A stretch of DNA of 64,000 nucleotides from Prochlorococcus sp. scB243_495K23 (GCA_000635495.1 JFLW01000084.1:28287-92286); one strand, 5' to 3'; shown: positions 8,688 through 17,277, counted from the first letter of the stretch. The notes: generated by a model not told the origin, from the sequence alone. Numbers and translations are program-made.

Positions 8688-9425
8688 ATGAATAGTAAAA
8701 CTTCTGATAACAATCTAAATAAAATCATTGATGAATACAAATTTAATGGGCAGAAAAAGTTTAAATTAATTATTTTATTTGGTTTATTAGGAGATTTTGA
8801 TAGCTTTGAATATGCAATAAATTTGAAAAATTACATCAATAAGAATCAAGATAAAAATTTAGATATTTTTGCAATTGCTATTGGGAACCAAAGTGGGAAA
8901 GATAAATTCTGTAAATTTACTGGCTTTAACAAAGAAAATTTAATAGTAGTTTCTGATAATCAAATCCATAATAATCTAAAAGTCTCAAGAGGATTAGATA
9001 TTGGTTTAGGCGGTTGGATCAATATGCTTTTGATGTTATCAGGGATAAATTCCTTTAAAACTATTAAAGAAGTTATTAGAGGTTATACTGGCGACCGAAA
9101 AGCAAAGCAAATTTATTCAGAAGTTGACAAAATTGATGTATTAAAATTTTTAAAATTTTCAGGTAATTCTTTTAAAAAGGTTTTCGGGGATGGTTATTTA
9201 AGACCATTTGAATTAGCAACATTTAGACTAAATAATATGAATGAAATAATTCAAAATTGGAGTGATTATATTCTTAATGAAGAATACCTTCCTCAAAGAG
9301 GGGCTTCTTTTCTTTTAAATAATAACAATCAAATTATTTATAAATTTTTTTCAAACGATGTGCTTGGATATTCATCAAATATGAGGGATCCATTAGGATT
9401 TTTGACTAACTTAATTAAAGAATAG
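8688..9425 (+). CDS. AhpC/TSA-like (thioredoxin-fold) protein without peroxidatic Cys
   Basis: A 245-residue protein resembling the AhpC-TSA_2 group. Strand one (FKLIILFGLLGDFDSFEYAINLK) sits where peroxiredoxins have their active site, but the cysteine is replaced by the LGDFDS sequence. A later segment (IFAIAIGNQSGKDKF, CKFTGF, LIVVSDN) fits the thioredoxin-fold order, as does the C-terminal RGASFLLNNNNQIIYKFFS. A redox role through a catalytic cysteine is therefore unlikely; the one cysteine at CKFTGF is in another place. It starts 16 bases before a SemiSWEET gene on the same strand. Confidence 0.7.
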   Translation: MNSKTSDNNLNKIIDEYKFNGQKKFKLIILFGLLGDFDSFEYAINLKNYINKNQDKNLDIFAIAIGNQSGKDKFCKFTGFNKENLIVVSDNQIHNNLKVSRGLDIGLGGWINMLLMLSGINSFKTIKEVIRGYTGDRKAKQIYSEVDKIDVLKFLKFSGNSFKKVFGDGYLRPFELATFRLNNMNEIIQNWSDYILNEEYLPQRGASFLLNNNNQIIYKFFSNDVLGYSSNMRDPLGFLTNLIKE

Positions 9426-9441
9426 TTTTTAAAATATTTTT

Positions 9442-9699
9442 ATGAATGTAGATATATTTGGATATTTTGCAGCGATTTTAACAACAGCAGCATTTCTACC
9501 TCAATTGATAAAAACTTTAAAAACAAAAAAGGCAGATGATGTTTCTTTGACAACATTAATAATGTTTATTATCGGTGTTTTGTCTTGGATTATTTACGGT
9601 TATAAAATTTCGTCTACACCAATATTGATAGCAAATTTGATCACCCTGATCTTAAATTTATTGATATTAATCTCTAAAATATATTTTTCAAAAAACTAA
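9442..9699 (+). CDS. SemiSWEET-type sugar transporter
   Basis: An 85-residue integral membrane protein with three predicted helices (about residues 5-22, 39-56 and 60-80). It carries the PQ-loop motif FLPQLIKTLKTKKADD between helices 1 and 2. Length and topology fit bacterial SemiSWEETs, which dimerise to move small sugars such as sucrose by facilitated diffusion. Substrate here is not shown by the sequence. It lies 16 bases after the AhpC/TSA-like gene and may share its transcript. Confidence 0.88.
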   Translation: MNVDIFGYFAAILTTAAFLPQLIKTLKTKKADDVSLTTLIMFIIGVLSWIIYGYKISSTPILIANLITLILNLLILISKIYFSKN

Positions 9700-9783
9700 A
9701 TTGAGTAAATTTTTTTTTAAAAGTTATACTCTTTATATTTAATAATTAAATCTTGATTAAAATAGAACAAAAATTTACTGATC

Positions 9784-10008
9784 TTGAAAACTTCAAAATG
9801 CTGGGTTTGGTTTAAAGGAAGCCTTAACGATGGTGGATATTGGAAAGAGGGGTTTACTTGTACTTTTGATGAGAAACCAGGAGTTTTAATAGAAAGTCCT
9901 GCTTACGTAACTTGTCGGGTCCCTTCATGGAGAGTTTTGACTAAAGAACCAGAAAATTTATATAAATCTCCTTTAATTCCTGAAAAAGCAATTTGGAAAA
10001 TAATTTAA
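9784..10008 (+). CDS. Hypothetical protein (74 aa)
   Basis: A 74-residue protein from a TTG start at 9784. It is compact and rich in Trp, Gly and Pro (CWVWFKGSLNDGGYW, EGFTCTFDEKPGV, CRVPSWRV), which suggests a small beta barrel. No signal peptide, membrane helix or known motif was recognised. Its two cysteines outside the start (TCTF and TCRV) are not spaced as a zinc ribbon. It looks like a small conserved cyanobacterial gene of unknown function. Confidence 0.65.
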   Translation: MKTSKCWVWFKGSLNDGGYWKEGFTCTFDEKPGVLIESPAYVTCRVPSWRVLTKEPENLYKSPLIPEKAIWKII

Positions 10009-10078
10009 TTTCTAAATGAATTAGAAAAAACTTTTTTACTGCACTATGGCGAGTTAATATTGCTTTAATAAATATTTA

Positions 10079-11008
10079 ATTAATACCATCTACTCTCTTT
10101 TTATTAATATTATCCCTTTTTTATTCTTAGGTTTTCTTCTAGGAAAAAAGAATCCAAAGATTTCAAAATATATAGCAAGACCTCTAATAAGATTTGGCAT
10201 TCCATTAAGTGTAATGGGTCTCTTATTAAAGGAAGGCATAGATATAAATCTAATTAAAAGTGCATTTTTAGCATTCTCTGTAATTGGAATTTTAATAACT
10301 TTTATAAATATAATCCCAATATTTAAGAAGAGGCTTCCAAATTACACATTGCAGCTAGCAGGCCTAATAGGTAACACATCATTTCTTGGAATACCAATTG
10401 CGCTAGCTCTTCTACCTTCAACAACTATAAATTTCACTATTGGATTTGATTTAGGAACAACACTTTTCGCTTGGATATTTGGACCTTTTTTTCTTCAAGA
10501 AAAGGCTAACAGCAATAACATCCCAAACATCAAAGGACTATTAAATGCATTGATAAATAGTCCTGCTTCTAGAGGGATTATTGGAGTACTTCTTGCATAT
10601 CTTTTTCAAATAGATGGAATTTTGGGCAATTATCTTTGGATTCCTGCAAGAATAGTGATTGCTTTGGCAATAATAATTGTGGGAACAAGACTTGGAATAA
10701 TCACAAATCAAAATGAGAGGATTTTGGATCTAAATGAGGAAATTAAATTTTCAATTATATTAAAATTATTTATTCTTCCCTGTATTATTTTTTTAATATG
10801 CAAATTCTTAGATTTTAACTACTATCAATCATCTGCAGTAATTCTACAGGCAGCAACCCCAACAGCAATATCCACAATATTAATGGCAGAAGCTTATGGT
10901 GTGAAACAAAAAATAGCTTCAAAAATTCTTTTCACTACAACCTTAATTTCAATAATTACAATCCCTCTATTAAAAATATTTATAAATTTATTTATTCAAA
11001 CAAATTGA
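10079..11008 (+). CDS. Auxin efflux carrier (AEC) family transporter, non-canonical start
   Basis: A membrane protein of about 309 residues with roughly ten helices, matching the AEC family (NhaA/BASS-like fold). Family-like segments are FLFLGFLLGKK in helix 1, GLIGNTSFLGIPIALALLP, and AATPTAISTILMAEAYG near the end. The first ATG is at 10214, but the frame is open back to 10058 and that extension encodes the expected first helix, so 10214 is too late. No in-frame ATG, GTG or TTG exists between the stop at 10055 and 10214. I place the start at ATT 10079 as the best guess. Substrate is unknown. An ATG at 10046 in the same frame is followed after three codons by TAA. Confidence 0.75.
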   Translation: MNTIYSLFINIIPFLFLGFLLGKKNPKISKYIARPLIRFGIPLSVMGLLLKEGIDINLIKSAFLAFSVIGILITFINIIPIFKKRLPNYTLQLAGLIGNTSFLGIPIALALLPSTTINFTIGFDLGTTLFAWIFGPFFLQEKANSNNIPNIKGLLNALINSPASRGIIGVLLAYLFQIDGILGNYLWIPARIVIALAIIIVGTRLGIITNQNERILDLNEEIKFSIILKLFILPCIIFLICKFLDFNYYQSSAVILQAATPTAISTILMAEAYGVKQKIASKILFTTTLISIITIPLLKIFINLFIQTN

Positions 11009-11091
11009 ATAAAGCCAATTTTAAGTACATAATTAATGATTATTGTAAAGATTATATCCTGATAACTAAATAATGTCTTAAGATTTAGTGT

Positions 11092-11343
11092 ATGAAGTCA
11101 GCAAACCCTGAAAATGAATATATCCCTTTAGATCTAAGGATTTCTGTGAGGAGGGATACTTTAAGGCTTATTTCAGAGATGGCTCAAGATATGGGAATAA
11201 GCATTAATGATGTTTTTAGTTTTTTAGCCGAAGATTCTGTCATTGATCTCGAATTAATGGAAGATCTAAATAAAGTTGACATCCCAAACAAGTGCAGCAT
11301 TGATGATTTAAAAAATGCTCTTCTTAAAAAAAAGCTCTGTTAA
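11092..11343 (+). CDS. Small RHH-like hypothetical protein (83 aa)
   Basis: An 83-residue soluble protein. The segment PLDLRISVRRDTLRLISEM followed by AQDMGISINDVFSFLAED has a strand-helix-helix pattern like ribbon-helix-helix DNA-binding proteins, but I cannot confirm the family. The C-terminus is helical and lysine-rich. Its stop shares the TTAA at 11340-11343 with the stop of the convergent ArnT-like gene. No partner toxin gene is seen on the same strand. Confidence 0.6.
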   Translation: MKSANPENEYIPLDLRISVRRDTLRLISEMAQDMGISINDVFSFLAEDSVIDLELMEDLNKVDIPNKCSIDDLKNALLKKKLC

Positions 11344-13145
11344 AATTTTTCAACTTTTCTATATTCCCAGTCAGATTTATAACCACTTTTTACTAAAAAT
11401 TTCGAATACTTATTTAAATCACTTTTTTGAATTCGCCATAAATTATAAATTCCAAATTTGCCCAATTTTTGATGATTAATTTTTGACCATTGCTGTCGGC
11501 GGGTGGAGTATTCATCTATTACTACCAATAGAGATTTATAATCATAATTAGGTTGATCCTCATAATTCTCTCTCCTATCAGTTTTTAGCCTTTCTGACAG
11601 ATTAATTAATCCCTCTTCAGTGTTTGGTTCATAAAAAACTATTTGTCTCGAATAATAATGTAATGAAGGTTTTCTGATCCCAATCATTGCTAAAGTTTCC
11701 CTTCCCTCGCGAATATCTAAAATTAATTTTGAGATATTCCTTAATGGTAATTGCCTTGAAGTATCTGCTAATTTTCTTATTGGCATCATCAAATAAGATT
11801 GTCCAATTAAAAGTAAAATTTGAAGATAAAGAAGGATATTTCTAGATTTTAAAGAAAATAAGATTATTGCAAAAAGGGTGAATGAAGAGAAGAACATTTT
11901 AGCTTTGAAAATAATCCCAGAGCTTATAAGTTCAGTTGCAAGATTAGGCATTTCGGGATCATTAATTGAACTCAACCAAATATTTGAGAAAAAGAAAGCT
12001 ATTGAGAAACCAAACAAAATTAAAATATTAAAAATCCAGAAATATGAATAACTTTTATTTTTATTTTTTAAGCTTATAAAACTATTACTTGTTAATAATG
12101 CCGCCGCTGGAATTGCTGGCAACCAATAACTAGGTAGTTTCGTTGCAGAAAGGCTAAAGAAGATTAAAACTGACGTTAACCAACATAGAGAATATGTATA
12201 AAGGGTCTCAGTAACATTGCAACTTTCTTTTGAACTCCTCAAAAAATCCTTAAAGGTTTTAAATATCCCATGGCATAAAAAAGGAGTGAATGGTAATGAA
12301 GCCAATATCATTATGTAAAGAAAAAACCAGAACGGTTCTGCATGATTATTTACAACTGAGGTATATCTTTGGAAATTATGGTAACCAAAAAAATTATCCC
12401 AAAAAGGCTTTCCTTCTTTTAGAAGTTCTAATATGTACCATGGAACACTTATTAGTGTTGTTATTAAAAAACCTTTCTTAGGGTTTATTTTACTGAGCAA
12501 CGTTTCCCAATTCTTCTGACAAAACAAGAAAGACGTAATAGTCAATAATGCCAAAACAAATGCAACAGGTCCTTTAACTAAAATTGCAAAACCTAAAAAT
12601 ACCCAAGCTGAAATACATTGCTCATTATTTTCACTTGCCATTCTTCTCCAAAACAAAAGCAGGCTAATCCCTAAGGTTCCAGTCAAAAGGGCATCACTCA
12701 CGGCAGTTCTACTCCAAATAATTATTAATGGAGAAAGAGCAAAGCTTAATGATGCAACTATTGGAGTAAGGAATTGACTATCACTCTTCTGTGGCCAACA
12801 AAACAACGTATCTCCAATCATCAACATTAAAAATAATGATGCCAAAGCTGAAGGGAGTCTTGCTGAGAGAGTCCCGAAACTATCCCAAATCTCATTTTTC
12901 GGTAATGAGTAAAAAAAACCCATTAGCCAATATATAAGTGGAGGCTTATCAAAACGGAATATGCCATTGACTTTTGGAGTTAACCAATCACCAGATTCAC
13001 TCATTGTCCGTGCTGCAGCGGCAAATAAAGGGGGAGTTTCATCCACCAATCCTGTAGTGCCTAAACCTAAGATAAATACAATGATCCCACAAACTAAAAC
13101 TATCAATAAGGTTATAAGCCTTTTTTTTGAGTTAAGAAGAATCAT
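11340..13145 (-). CDS. ArnT/PMT-like GT-C glycosyltransferase
   Basis: A 601-residue membrane protein of the dolichyl-phosphate-mannose/ArnT type, expected to use a polyprenyl-phosphate sugar on the outer face of the inner membrane. The first periplasmic loop has the catalytic-type acidic pair (GLVDETPPLFAAAARTM) and the downstream GIFRFDKPPLIYWLMGF typical of ArnT relatives. About ten to twelve hydrophobic helices follow, then a soluble C-terminal part from about residue 460. It is the third gene of a minus-strand operon after an EamA carrier and a GT4 enzyme (6-base gap to the GT4). Acceptor could be lipid A-like lipid or protein; not determinable here. Confidence 0.85.
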   Translation of the reverse strand: MILLNSKKRLITLLIVLVCGIIVFILGLGTTGLVDETPPLFAAAARTMSESGDWLTPKVNGIFRFDKPPLIYWLMGFFYSLPKNEIWDSFGTLSARLPSALASLFLMLMIGDTLFCWPQKSDSQFLTPIVASLSFALSPLIIIWSRTAVSDALLTGTLGISLLLFWRRMASENNEQCISAWVFLGFAILVKGPVAFVLALLTITSFLFCQKNWETLLSKINPKKGFLITTLISVPWYILELLKEGKPFWDNFFGYHNFQRYTSVVNNHAEPFWFFLYIMILASLPFTPFLCHGIFKTFKDFLRSSKESCNVTETLYTYSLCWLTSVLIFFSLSATKLPSYWLPAIPAAALLTSNSFISLKNKNKSYSYFWIFNILILFGFSIAFFFSNIWLSSINDPEMPNLATELISSGIIFKAKMFFSSFTLFAIILFSLKSRNILLYLQILLLIGQSYLMMPIRKLADTSRQLPLRNISKLILDIREGRETLAMIGIRKPSLHYYSRQIVFYEPNTEEGLINLSERLKTDRRENYEDQPNYDYKSLLVVIDEYSTRRQQWSKINHQKLGKFGIYNLWRIQKSDLNKYSKFLVKSGYKSDWEYRKVEKF

Positions 13146-13151
13146 TTAATA

Positions 13152-14228
13152 TTATTTATATTCATGCATTACCTTATTAAGCCAGTTCACAACCTTGTTA
13201 GCAAATATTTCTGCGGAGGCATTTTTTTCTACCCATTCTCTACATTTCTGACGTTTTATTTTTTCAATAATCGCTACATAGGAAAGCATATTTTTTTTAT
13301 CATCAGGATCAGCAAGATAACCTGTTTGGCCATGTTGAATAATTTCACTAGGCCCTCCTCTTTTATAAGCTACAACTGGCACCCCACAGGCTAAAGCTTC
13401 AACAATAACGTTCCCATATGCCTCATTCCATTTCGGAGTGTTTAGCAACCCTCTGCATTTACCAAGTCCTTTTTGTAATTCATCGGTTGATAAAAAACCC
13501 ATCCAATCTATAGCTCCTTTAGGGAATAATTTTTCTATCTTTGAGGCATAAATCTCATCTTCTATAAATCCCCAAACTTTTAATTTTTCGTCAAGTTGAT
13601 TTGCTACATAAACTGCATCCTCCAAACCTTTCTCCGGAGCCACTCTTCCGACCCATGCCAAGGGTCCCTTAACTGAATCTTGAAAAATATAATTATCTAA
13701 ATTAAACCCATTCCCAATAATGATTGGTTTTTTTATAAATGGATAATCATTAGCTTGCATTTTCGAATGAAAAGCAAAATTATTTGGATACTTAGTATGT
13801 ACCTTAGAGATTAAATTATTAATTACTGAACTTTCAGAACCCATACTAATAATATGTGCAATAGGTATCTCGAAATTTAGAGTCATCCAAATAGGCAACC
13901 AATCATAGGACATATTCAACAATACATCTGCATGTTTAGCGATATCTATTCCCTTTTCAAGCATTCCTGCTAAAAGAGAATTTTCTGGGATACTCACGGG
14001 AGAATTATAATTTTGATGCTGCCAACTAATTTGATCTTCACCTTCCACACAATGTAATTTTGCTTTTACATTACTTTCATGTAACTTAGAATTTTTTGGA
14101 GCTACAACCTCAACAGAATGGCCTAAAGAAATTAAACCTGAAACTAAAGAATTTAAAGTTAATTCAACTCCACCACCTTTACCACTCCCTAAGAACCCTA
14201 TTGGAGTACTAATCAAAACTATTCGCAT
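13152..14228 (-). CDS. GT4-family glycosyltransferase
   Basis: A 358-residue GT-B enzyme. The N-terminal GSGKGGGVELTLNSLVSGL loop is the acceptor-side glycine-rich start used by many GT4 proteins. The C-terminal domain has GRVAPEKGLEDAV for nucleotide-sugar phosphates and NEAYGNVIVEALACGVPVV, the E-x7-E motif. No signal peptide is present, so it acts in the cytoplasm. It lies 28 bases downstream of the EamA gene and 6 bases upstream of the ArnT-like gene, so the three are likely cotranscribed. Sugar donor and acceptor are unknown. Confidence 0.88.
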   Translation of the reverse strand: MRIVLISTPIGFLGSGKGGGVELTLNSLVSGLISLGHSVEVVAPKNSKLHESNVKAKLHCVEGEDQISWQHQNYNSPVSIPENSLLAGMLEKGIDIAKHADVLLNMSYDWLPIWMTLNFEIPIAHIISMGSESSVINNLISKVHTKYPNNFAFHSKMQANDYPFIKKPIIIGNGFNLDNYIFQDSVKGPLAWVGRVAPEKGLEDAVYVANQLDEKLKVWGFIEDEIYASKIEKLFPKGAIDWMGFLSTDELQKGLGKCRGLLNTPKWNEAYGNVIVEALACGVPVVAYKRGGPSEIIQHGQTGYLADPDDKKNMLSYVAIIEKIKRQKCREWVEKNASAEIFANKVVNWLNKVMHEYK

Positions 14229-14256
14229 TATTAGACTTTTTGCAAAAAGAAACTAA

Positions 14257-15198
14257 TTAAATAGTAGTATCAGAAAACTTATTTTCCCATAAACTTTTTC
14301 TCTGGCTAACAAAAAATACTGAGATAAGAACAAACACTACTCCTATCCATTGCACAATAGTGAGTCTTTCATCTAACCAAACACCTCCACTAAGAAGAGC
14401 AAATACAGGTGTTAAAAATGCAAGAGTGCTAAATCCAGTTATTTCTTTATTATTAGCAAAGTAGAAAAACAATCCATAAGCTATTGCCCCTCCAAAAATA
14501 CTTGCAAATGACATAAGTCCCCAATCAAATATTGACCAATCTGGAATTATTGTGAAATTTGATTGTAAGCAGTGCTTAATAATTAAGGGCAAACTCCCTA
14601 GAACCATATGCCAACCTGTTACTGCCACTGGATCACTTTTAGTACAGGTGAATCTAATTAAAATTGTTCCTAATGCCATAGCGAGAGAAGCTGCAAGCAT
14701 CCAAAGTTCTCCAAAGTTAAAAGCAACATCATTTATAGACTTATCAGACATTAACCACCAATTCCCTAGAAATTCTTGTGGAACTCCTAAAAATACTATT
14801 CCTCCCAAGCCAAAAAGTAGTCCTAACCATCCTATTGGATTAATTAAATTCCCAAATATTGCCCTCGCTAAAATAGCTACCAAAAGCGGTTGAGAATCAA
14901 TTAAAACAGAACCTAAACCTGCTCCAGTTTTTTCAATACCATAAGTTAAAAATAACTGAAAAAAAGTGGCATCAACAATCGTAAAAACAAAAAACCACTT
15001 CAAATCGCACTTATAAATTTTTAAATCTCTTTTAAGCAAATATGTTGTTATTAGAACAAGAATCCCTGCAGGAAGTAATCTTAAAGAAGCCACAAACTCA
15101 GGCCCAGCACTAGATACTAAAGGCGTCATTGCCGCCATTGAAGTACCCCAAAGTGCAAAAGGGAGTATCATTAAAAACCAATTTAGGATTGAATTCAT
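14257..15198 (-). CDS. EamA/DMT-superfamily transporter
   Basis: A 313-residue integral membrane protein with about ten helices in two EamA repeats. Repeat 1 includes WGTSMAAMTPLVSSAGPEF and repeat 2 includes GELWMLAASLAMALGTILIR and PVFALLSGGVWLDERLT, the family's typical helix endings. It is the first gene of an operon with a GT4 and an ArnT-like enzyme. DMT relatives export amino acids, nucleotide sugars or, for ArnE/F, lipid-linked sugars, so a role in moving a sugar precursor is plausible but not proven. It is divergent from sppA with a 52-base gap. Confidence 0.88.
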   Translation of the reverse strand: MNSILNWFLMILPFALWGTSMAAMTPLVSSAGPEFVASLRLLPAGILVLITTYLLKRDLKIYKCDLKWFFVFTIVDATFFQLFLTYGIEKTGAGLGSVLIDSQPLLVAILARAIFGNLINPIGWLGLLFGLGGIVFLGVPQEFLGNWWLMSDKSINDVAFNFGELWMLAASLAMALGTILIRFTCTKSDPVAVTGWHMVLGSLPLIIKHCLQSNFTIIPDWSIFDWGLMSFASIFGGAIAYGLFFYFANNKEITGFSTLAFLTPVFALLSGGVWLDERLTIVQWIGVVFVLISVFFVSQRKSLWENKFSDTTI

Positions 15199-15250
15199 TA
15201 GGTCTGCTGATAGTCTTTTTAAAGTAGTTTTATGAATTTACCTTAAAAGA

Positions 15251-16060
15251 ATGATTTGGCCTTTTAGACGAAAGTCAAAAAAAAGAATAGCTCGTATAGT
15301 AATTGATGAGCCTATTACAAGTTCAACAAGAGTTTCAGTCCTTAAAGCTCTTAAACAAATTGAGGATAGAGAATTTCCTGCTTTAATTGTGAGAATTGAT
15401 TCACCAGGGGGTACTGTTGGAGATAGCCAAGAAATATACTCTGCTATTAAAAGACTAAAAGATAAAGGATGTAAAGTCATTGCTAGTTTTGGGAACATCT
15501 CTGCTTCAGGAGGCGTTTACATAGGTGTTGCATCTGACAAAATAGTTGCTAATCCTGGCACAATTACAGGATCTATTGGTGTGATTATAAGAGGAAATAA
15601 TTTATCTGAATTATTAGATAAAATCGGTATTAAATTTGAGACTGTTAAAAGCGGTGTCTTTAAAGACATACTTTCCCCAGATAAACCTCTAAGTGAGGAG
15701 GGTAGAAGTCTACTCCAAGGGCTTATTGATGAAAGTTACAAACAATTTACTGAAGCTGTTGCTGAAGGAAGGAATTTGCCTGTTGAAGAAGTAAGAAAAT
15801 TTGCTGATGGAAGAATTTTCACTGGAACACAAGCACTCGAACTTGGTCTTGTTGATGCGGTTGGAGATGAATTTGTTGCGAGGGAGCTAGTTGCAGAAAT
15901 GGTTAATATTGATCCTAAAAATCAGCCCTTAACATTTGGGAAGAAAAAGAAGAAAATACTTGGACTAATTCCTGGAAGTAGGATGATTGAGAAAATTATC
16001 AATAATATCTTTTTTGAGTTTGACTCATCTAATAAAGTACTTTGGTTATATAAGCCTTAA
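15251..16060 (+). CDS. sppA: Signal peptide peptidase SppA, short form
   Basis: A 269-residue serine protease of the SppA/S49 family. The proposed catalytic dyad is Ser86 (in NISASGGVYIG) and Lys138 (in VKSGVFKD). Their separation of 52 residues equals that of the Bacillus subtilis Ser147/Lys199 pair. Ser51-Pro-Gly-Gly is the expected oxyanion region. The N-terminus (MIWPFRRKSKK) is basic with no long membrane helix, so the protein may be cytoplasmic or peripheral. The family removes leftover signal peptides or other small membrane-protein fragments. aroH starts 20 bases downstream. Confidence 0.93.
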   Translation: MIWPFRRKSKKRIARIVIDEPITSSTRVSVLKALKQIEDREFPALIVRIDSPGGTVGDSQEIYSAIKRLKDKGCKVIASFGNISASGGVYIGVASDKIVANPGTITGSIGVIIRGNNLSELLDKIGIKFETVKSGVFKDILSPDKPLSEEGRSLLQGLIDESYKQFTEAVAEGRNLPVEEVRKFADGRIFTGTQALELGLVDAVGDEFVARELVAEMVNIDPKNQPLTFGKKKKKILGLIPGSRMIEKIINNIFFEFDSSNKVLWLYKP

Positions 16061-16080
16061 AATTAAGTAAGTATAAAAAA

Positions 16081-16452
16081 ATGAATGATGATTATAAAAT
16101 TACATTTATTCGGGGTGCTACAACAGCATCTGGAAATTCTGTTAAGGAAATAGAAGTTGCCGTAGTGGAATTAATTGATGAATTAATTTCACGAAACAAT
16201 CTAATTAAGACGAACATACTTTCCATTACATTCACAGCGACAAAAGATTTAAATGCATGTTTCCCCGCTTCAATTGCAAGGAAATTTAATGGACTTGATA
16301 CAGTTGCCTTTTTAGACTGCCAACAAATGCATGTATCCAATGATGTTGATTTTTGTATAAGAATTATGGCTCAAGTTTTATTGCCACCAAATTATGAAAT
16401 AAAGCACCCTTATTTAAATGGTGCTTCAAAATTAAGGACAGATAGATGTTAA
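16081..16452 (+). CDS. aroH: Chorismate mutase, AroH type, with altered active-site acid
   Basis: A 123-residue homotrimeric-type chorismate mutase, converting chorismate to prephenate for Phe/Tyr synthesis. Aligned without gaps to the B. subtilis enzyme as I remember it (offset +4), it keeps Arg11 (Bs Arg7), Arg67 (Arg63), Cys92 (Cys88) and Arg94 (Arg90). The Bs Glu78 position is Gln82 and the Bs Cys75 position is Asp79 (LDCQQM). The acidic residue has thus apparently moved. It follows sppA by 20 bases and is probably cotranscribed with it. Confidence 0.92.
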   Translation: MNDDYKITFIRGATTASGNSVKEIEVAVVELIDELISRNNLIKTNILSITFTATKDLNACFPASIARKFNGLDTVAFLDCQQMHVSNDVDFCIRIMAQVLLPPNYEIKHPYLNGASKLRTDRC

Positions 16453-16518
16453 CCTTAGTAAAATTATTTTTGTTCTAAATTTAGTAGCAATTACTCAACT
16501 TTTAATTTTATTTACTTA

Positions 16519-17097
16519 ATGTTAAAAATCACAAAGAAACATACTTTAAATCTTAAAATTTTAGGATTTTTTATTATTCCCTCAATTTTAGTTTCAACTC
16601 CATTTTTTAATAACATCCAAGATGCTAAAGCGGGGTTGGAATTCCAGTGGGATCAAGACGATAATTTTAGAAGATTAAAGTGGTTTCAAAAAGAAAATAG
16701 AAGGAGATTTAGAAATAAAATTTATTTTTTCTTTAGGCCATCTGATAGAAGAACTGATCTCTTAAAAATTAATCTAGCAATTCCTAAGACCTTTAAATCC
16801 ACTCTAAATAATGAAAAAATTAGTTTTTGCAAAGTAAAAATAGGTGGTTTTGAGGGTAGAACTAAATGCTTAGAAGAAATTCCAGCTGATTTCGAAATCA
16901 AGACTGATGAATCAGGCTTACGTTCATTAGATATTTTCCCGTACAGCCCAATTCCCTCTAACAAAGAAAGTTATGCGATTGTCTTTAAAATTTTTAATCC
17001 AAAAAAATCAGGTCTATATCAATTTCATTCATTTGGGCAACCAAAAGGAAAATCATTTTCAAGTTATATAGGAAGCTGGACTATTGTGATCGATTAA
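16519..17097 (+). CDS. DUF2808 family exported protein
   Basis: A 192-residue protein with an N-terminal hydrophobic segment (ILGFFIIPSILVSTPFF) that looks like a signal peptide ending near the AKAG around residue 37. The mature part (LEFQWDQDDNFRRLKWFQ, ATDR-like FFRPSDRRTDLLKINLAIP) matches DUF2808, a cyanobacterial periplasmic family of unknown function. It ends 30 bases before rpmH. It is likely located in the periplasm or loosely attached to the membrane. No enzymatic motif was recognised. Confidence 0.82.
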   Translation: MLKITKKHTLNLKILGFFIIPSILVSTPFFNNIQDAKAGLEFQWDQDDNFRRLKWFQKENRRRFRNKIYFFFRPSDRRTDLLKINLAIPKTFKSTLNNEKISFCKVKIGGFEGRTKCLEEIPADFEIKTDESGLRSLDIFPYSPIPSNKESYAIVFKIFNPKKSGLYQFHSFGQPKGKSFSSYIGSWTIVID

Positions 17098-17127
17098 ATG
17101 ATAAATTAAAAAAGGATATTTAAACAA

Positions 17128-17265
17128 ATGACTAAAAGAACTTTTGGCGGAACTTCAAGAAAAAGAAAACGTGTATCTGGTTTTAGAGTAAGAATGCGTT
17201 CTCATACAGGTAGAAGAGTTATAAAAAGTAGAAGACAAAAAGGTAGAGAAAGAATTGCTGTATAA
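17128..17265 (+). CDS. rpmH: Ribosomal protein L34 (bL34)
   Basis: A 45-residue basic protein running from ATG 17128 to TAA 17263-17265: [15 protein letters not shown] then [16 protein letters not shown] and [11 protein letters not shown]. This is the complete length and sequence pattern of bacterial L34, a 50S subunit protein. A purine-rich AAAGGA lies about 10 bases upstream of the start. rnpA follows after 12 bases, the normal rpmH-rnpA linkage. Confidence 0.98.
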
Positions 17266-17277
17266 ATTCTAATTTAA

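Noticed and set aside
14552..14893. 113-residue plus-strand frame opposite the EamA gene
   Set aside because: It is the shadow of a well-supported membrane carrier and shows no motif of its own.
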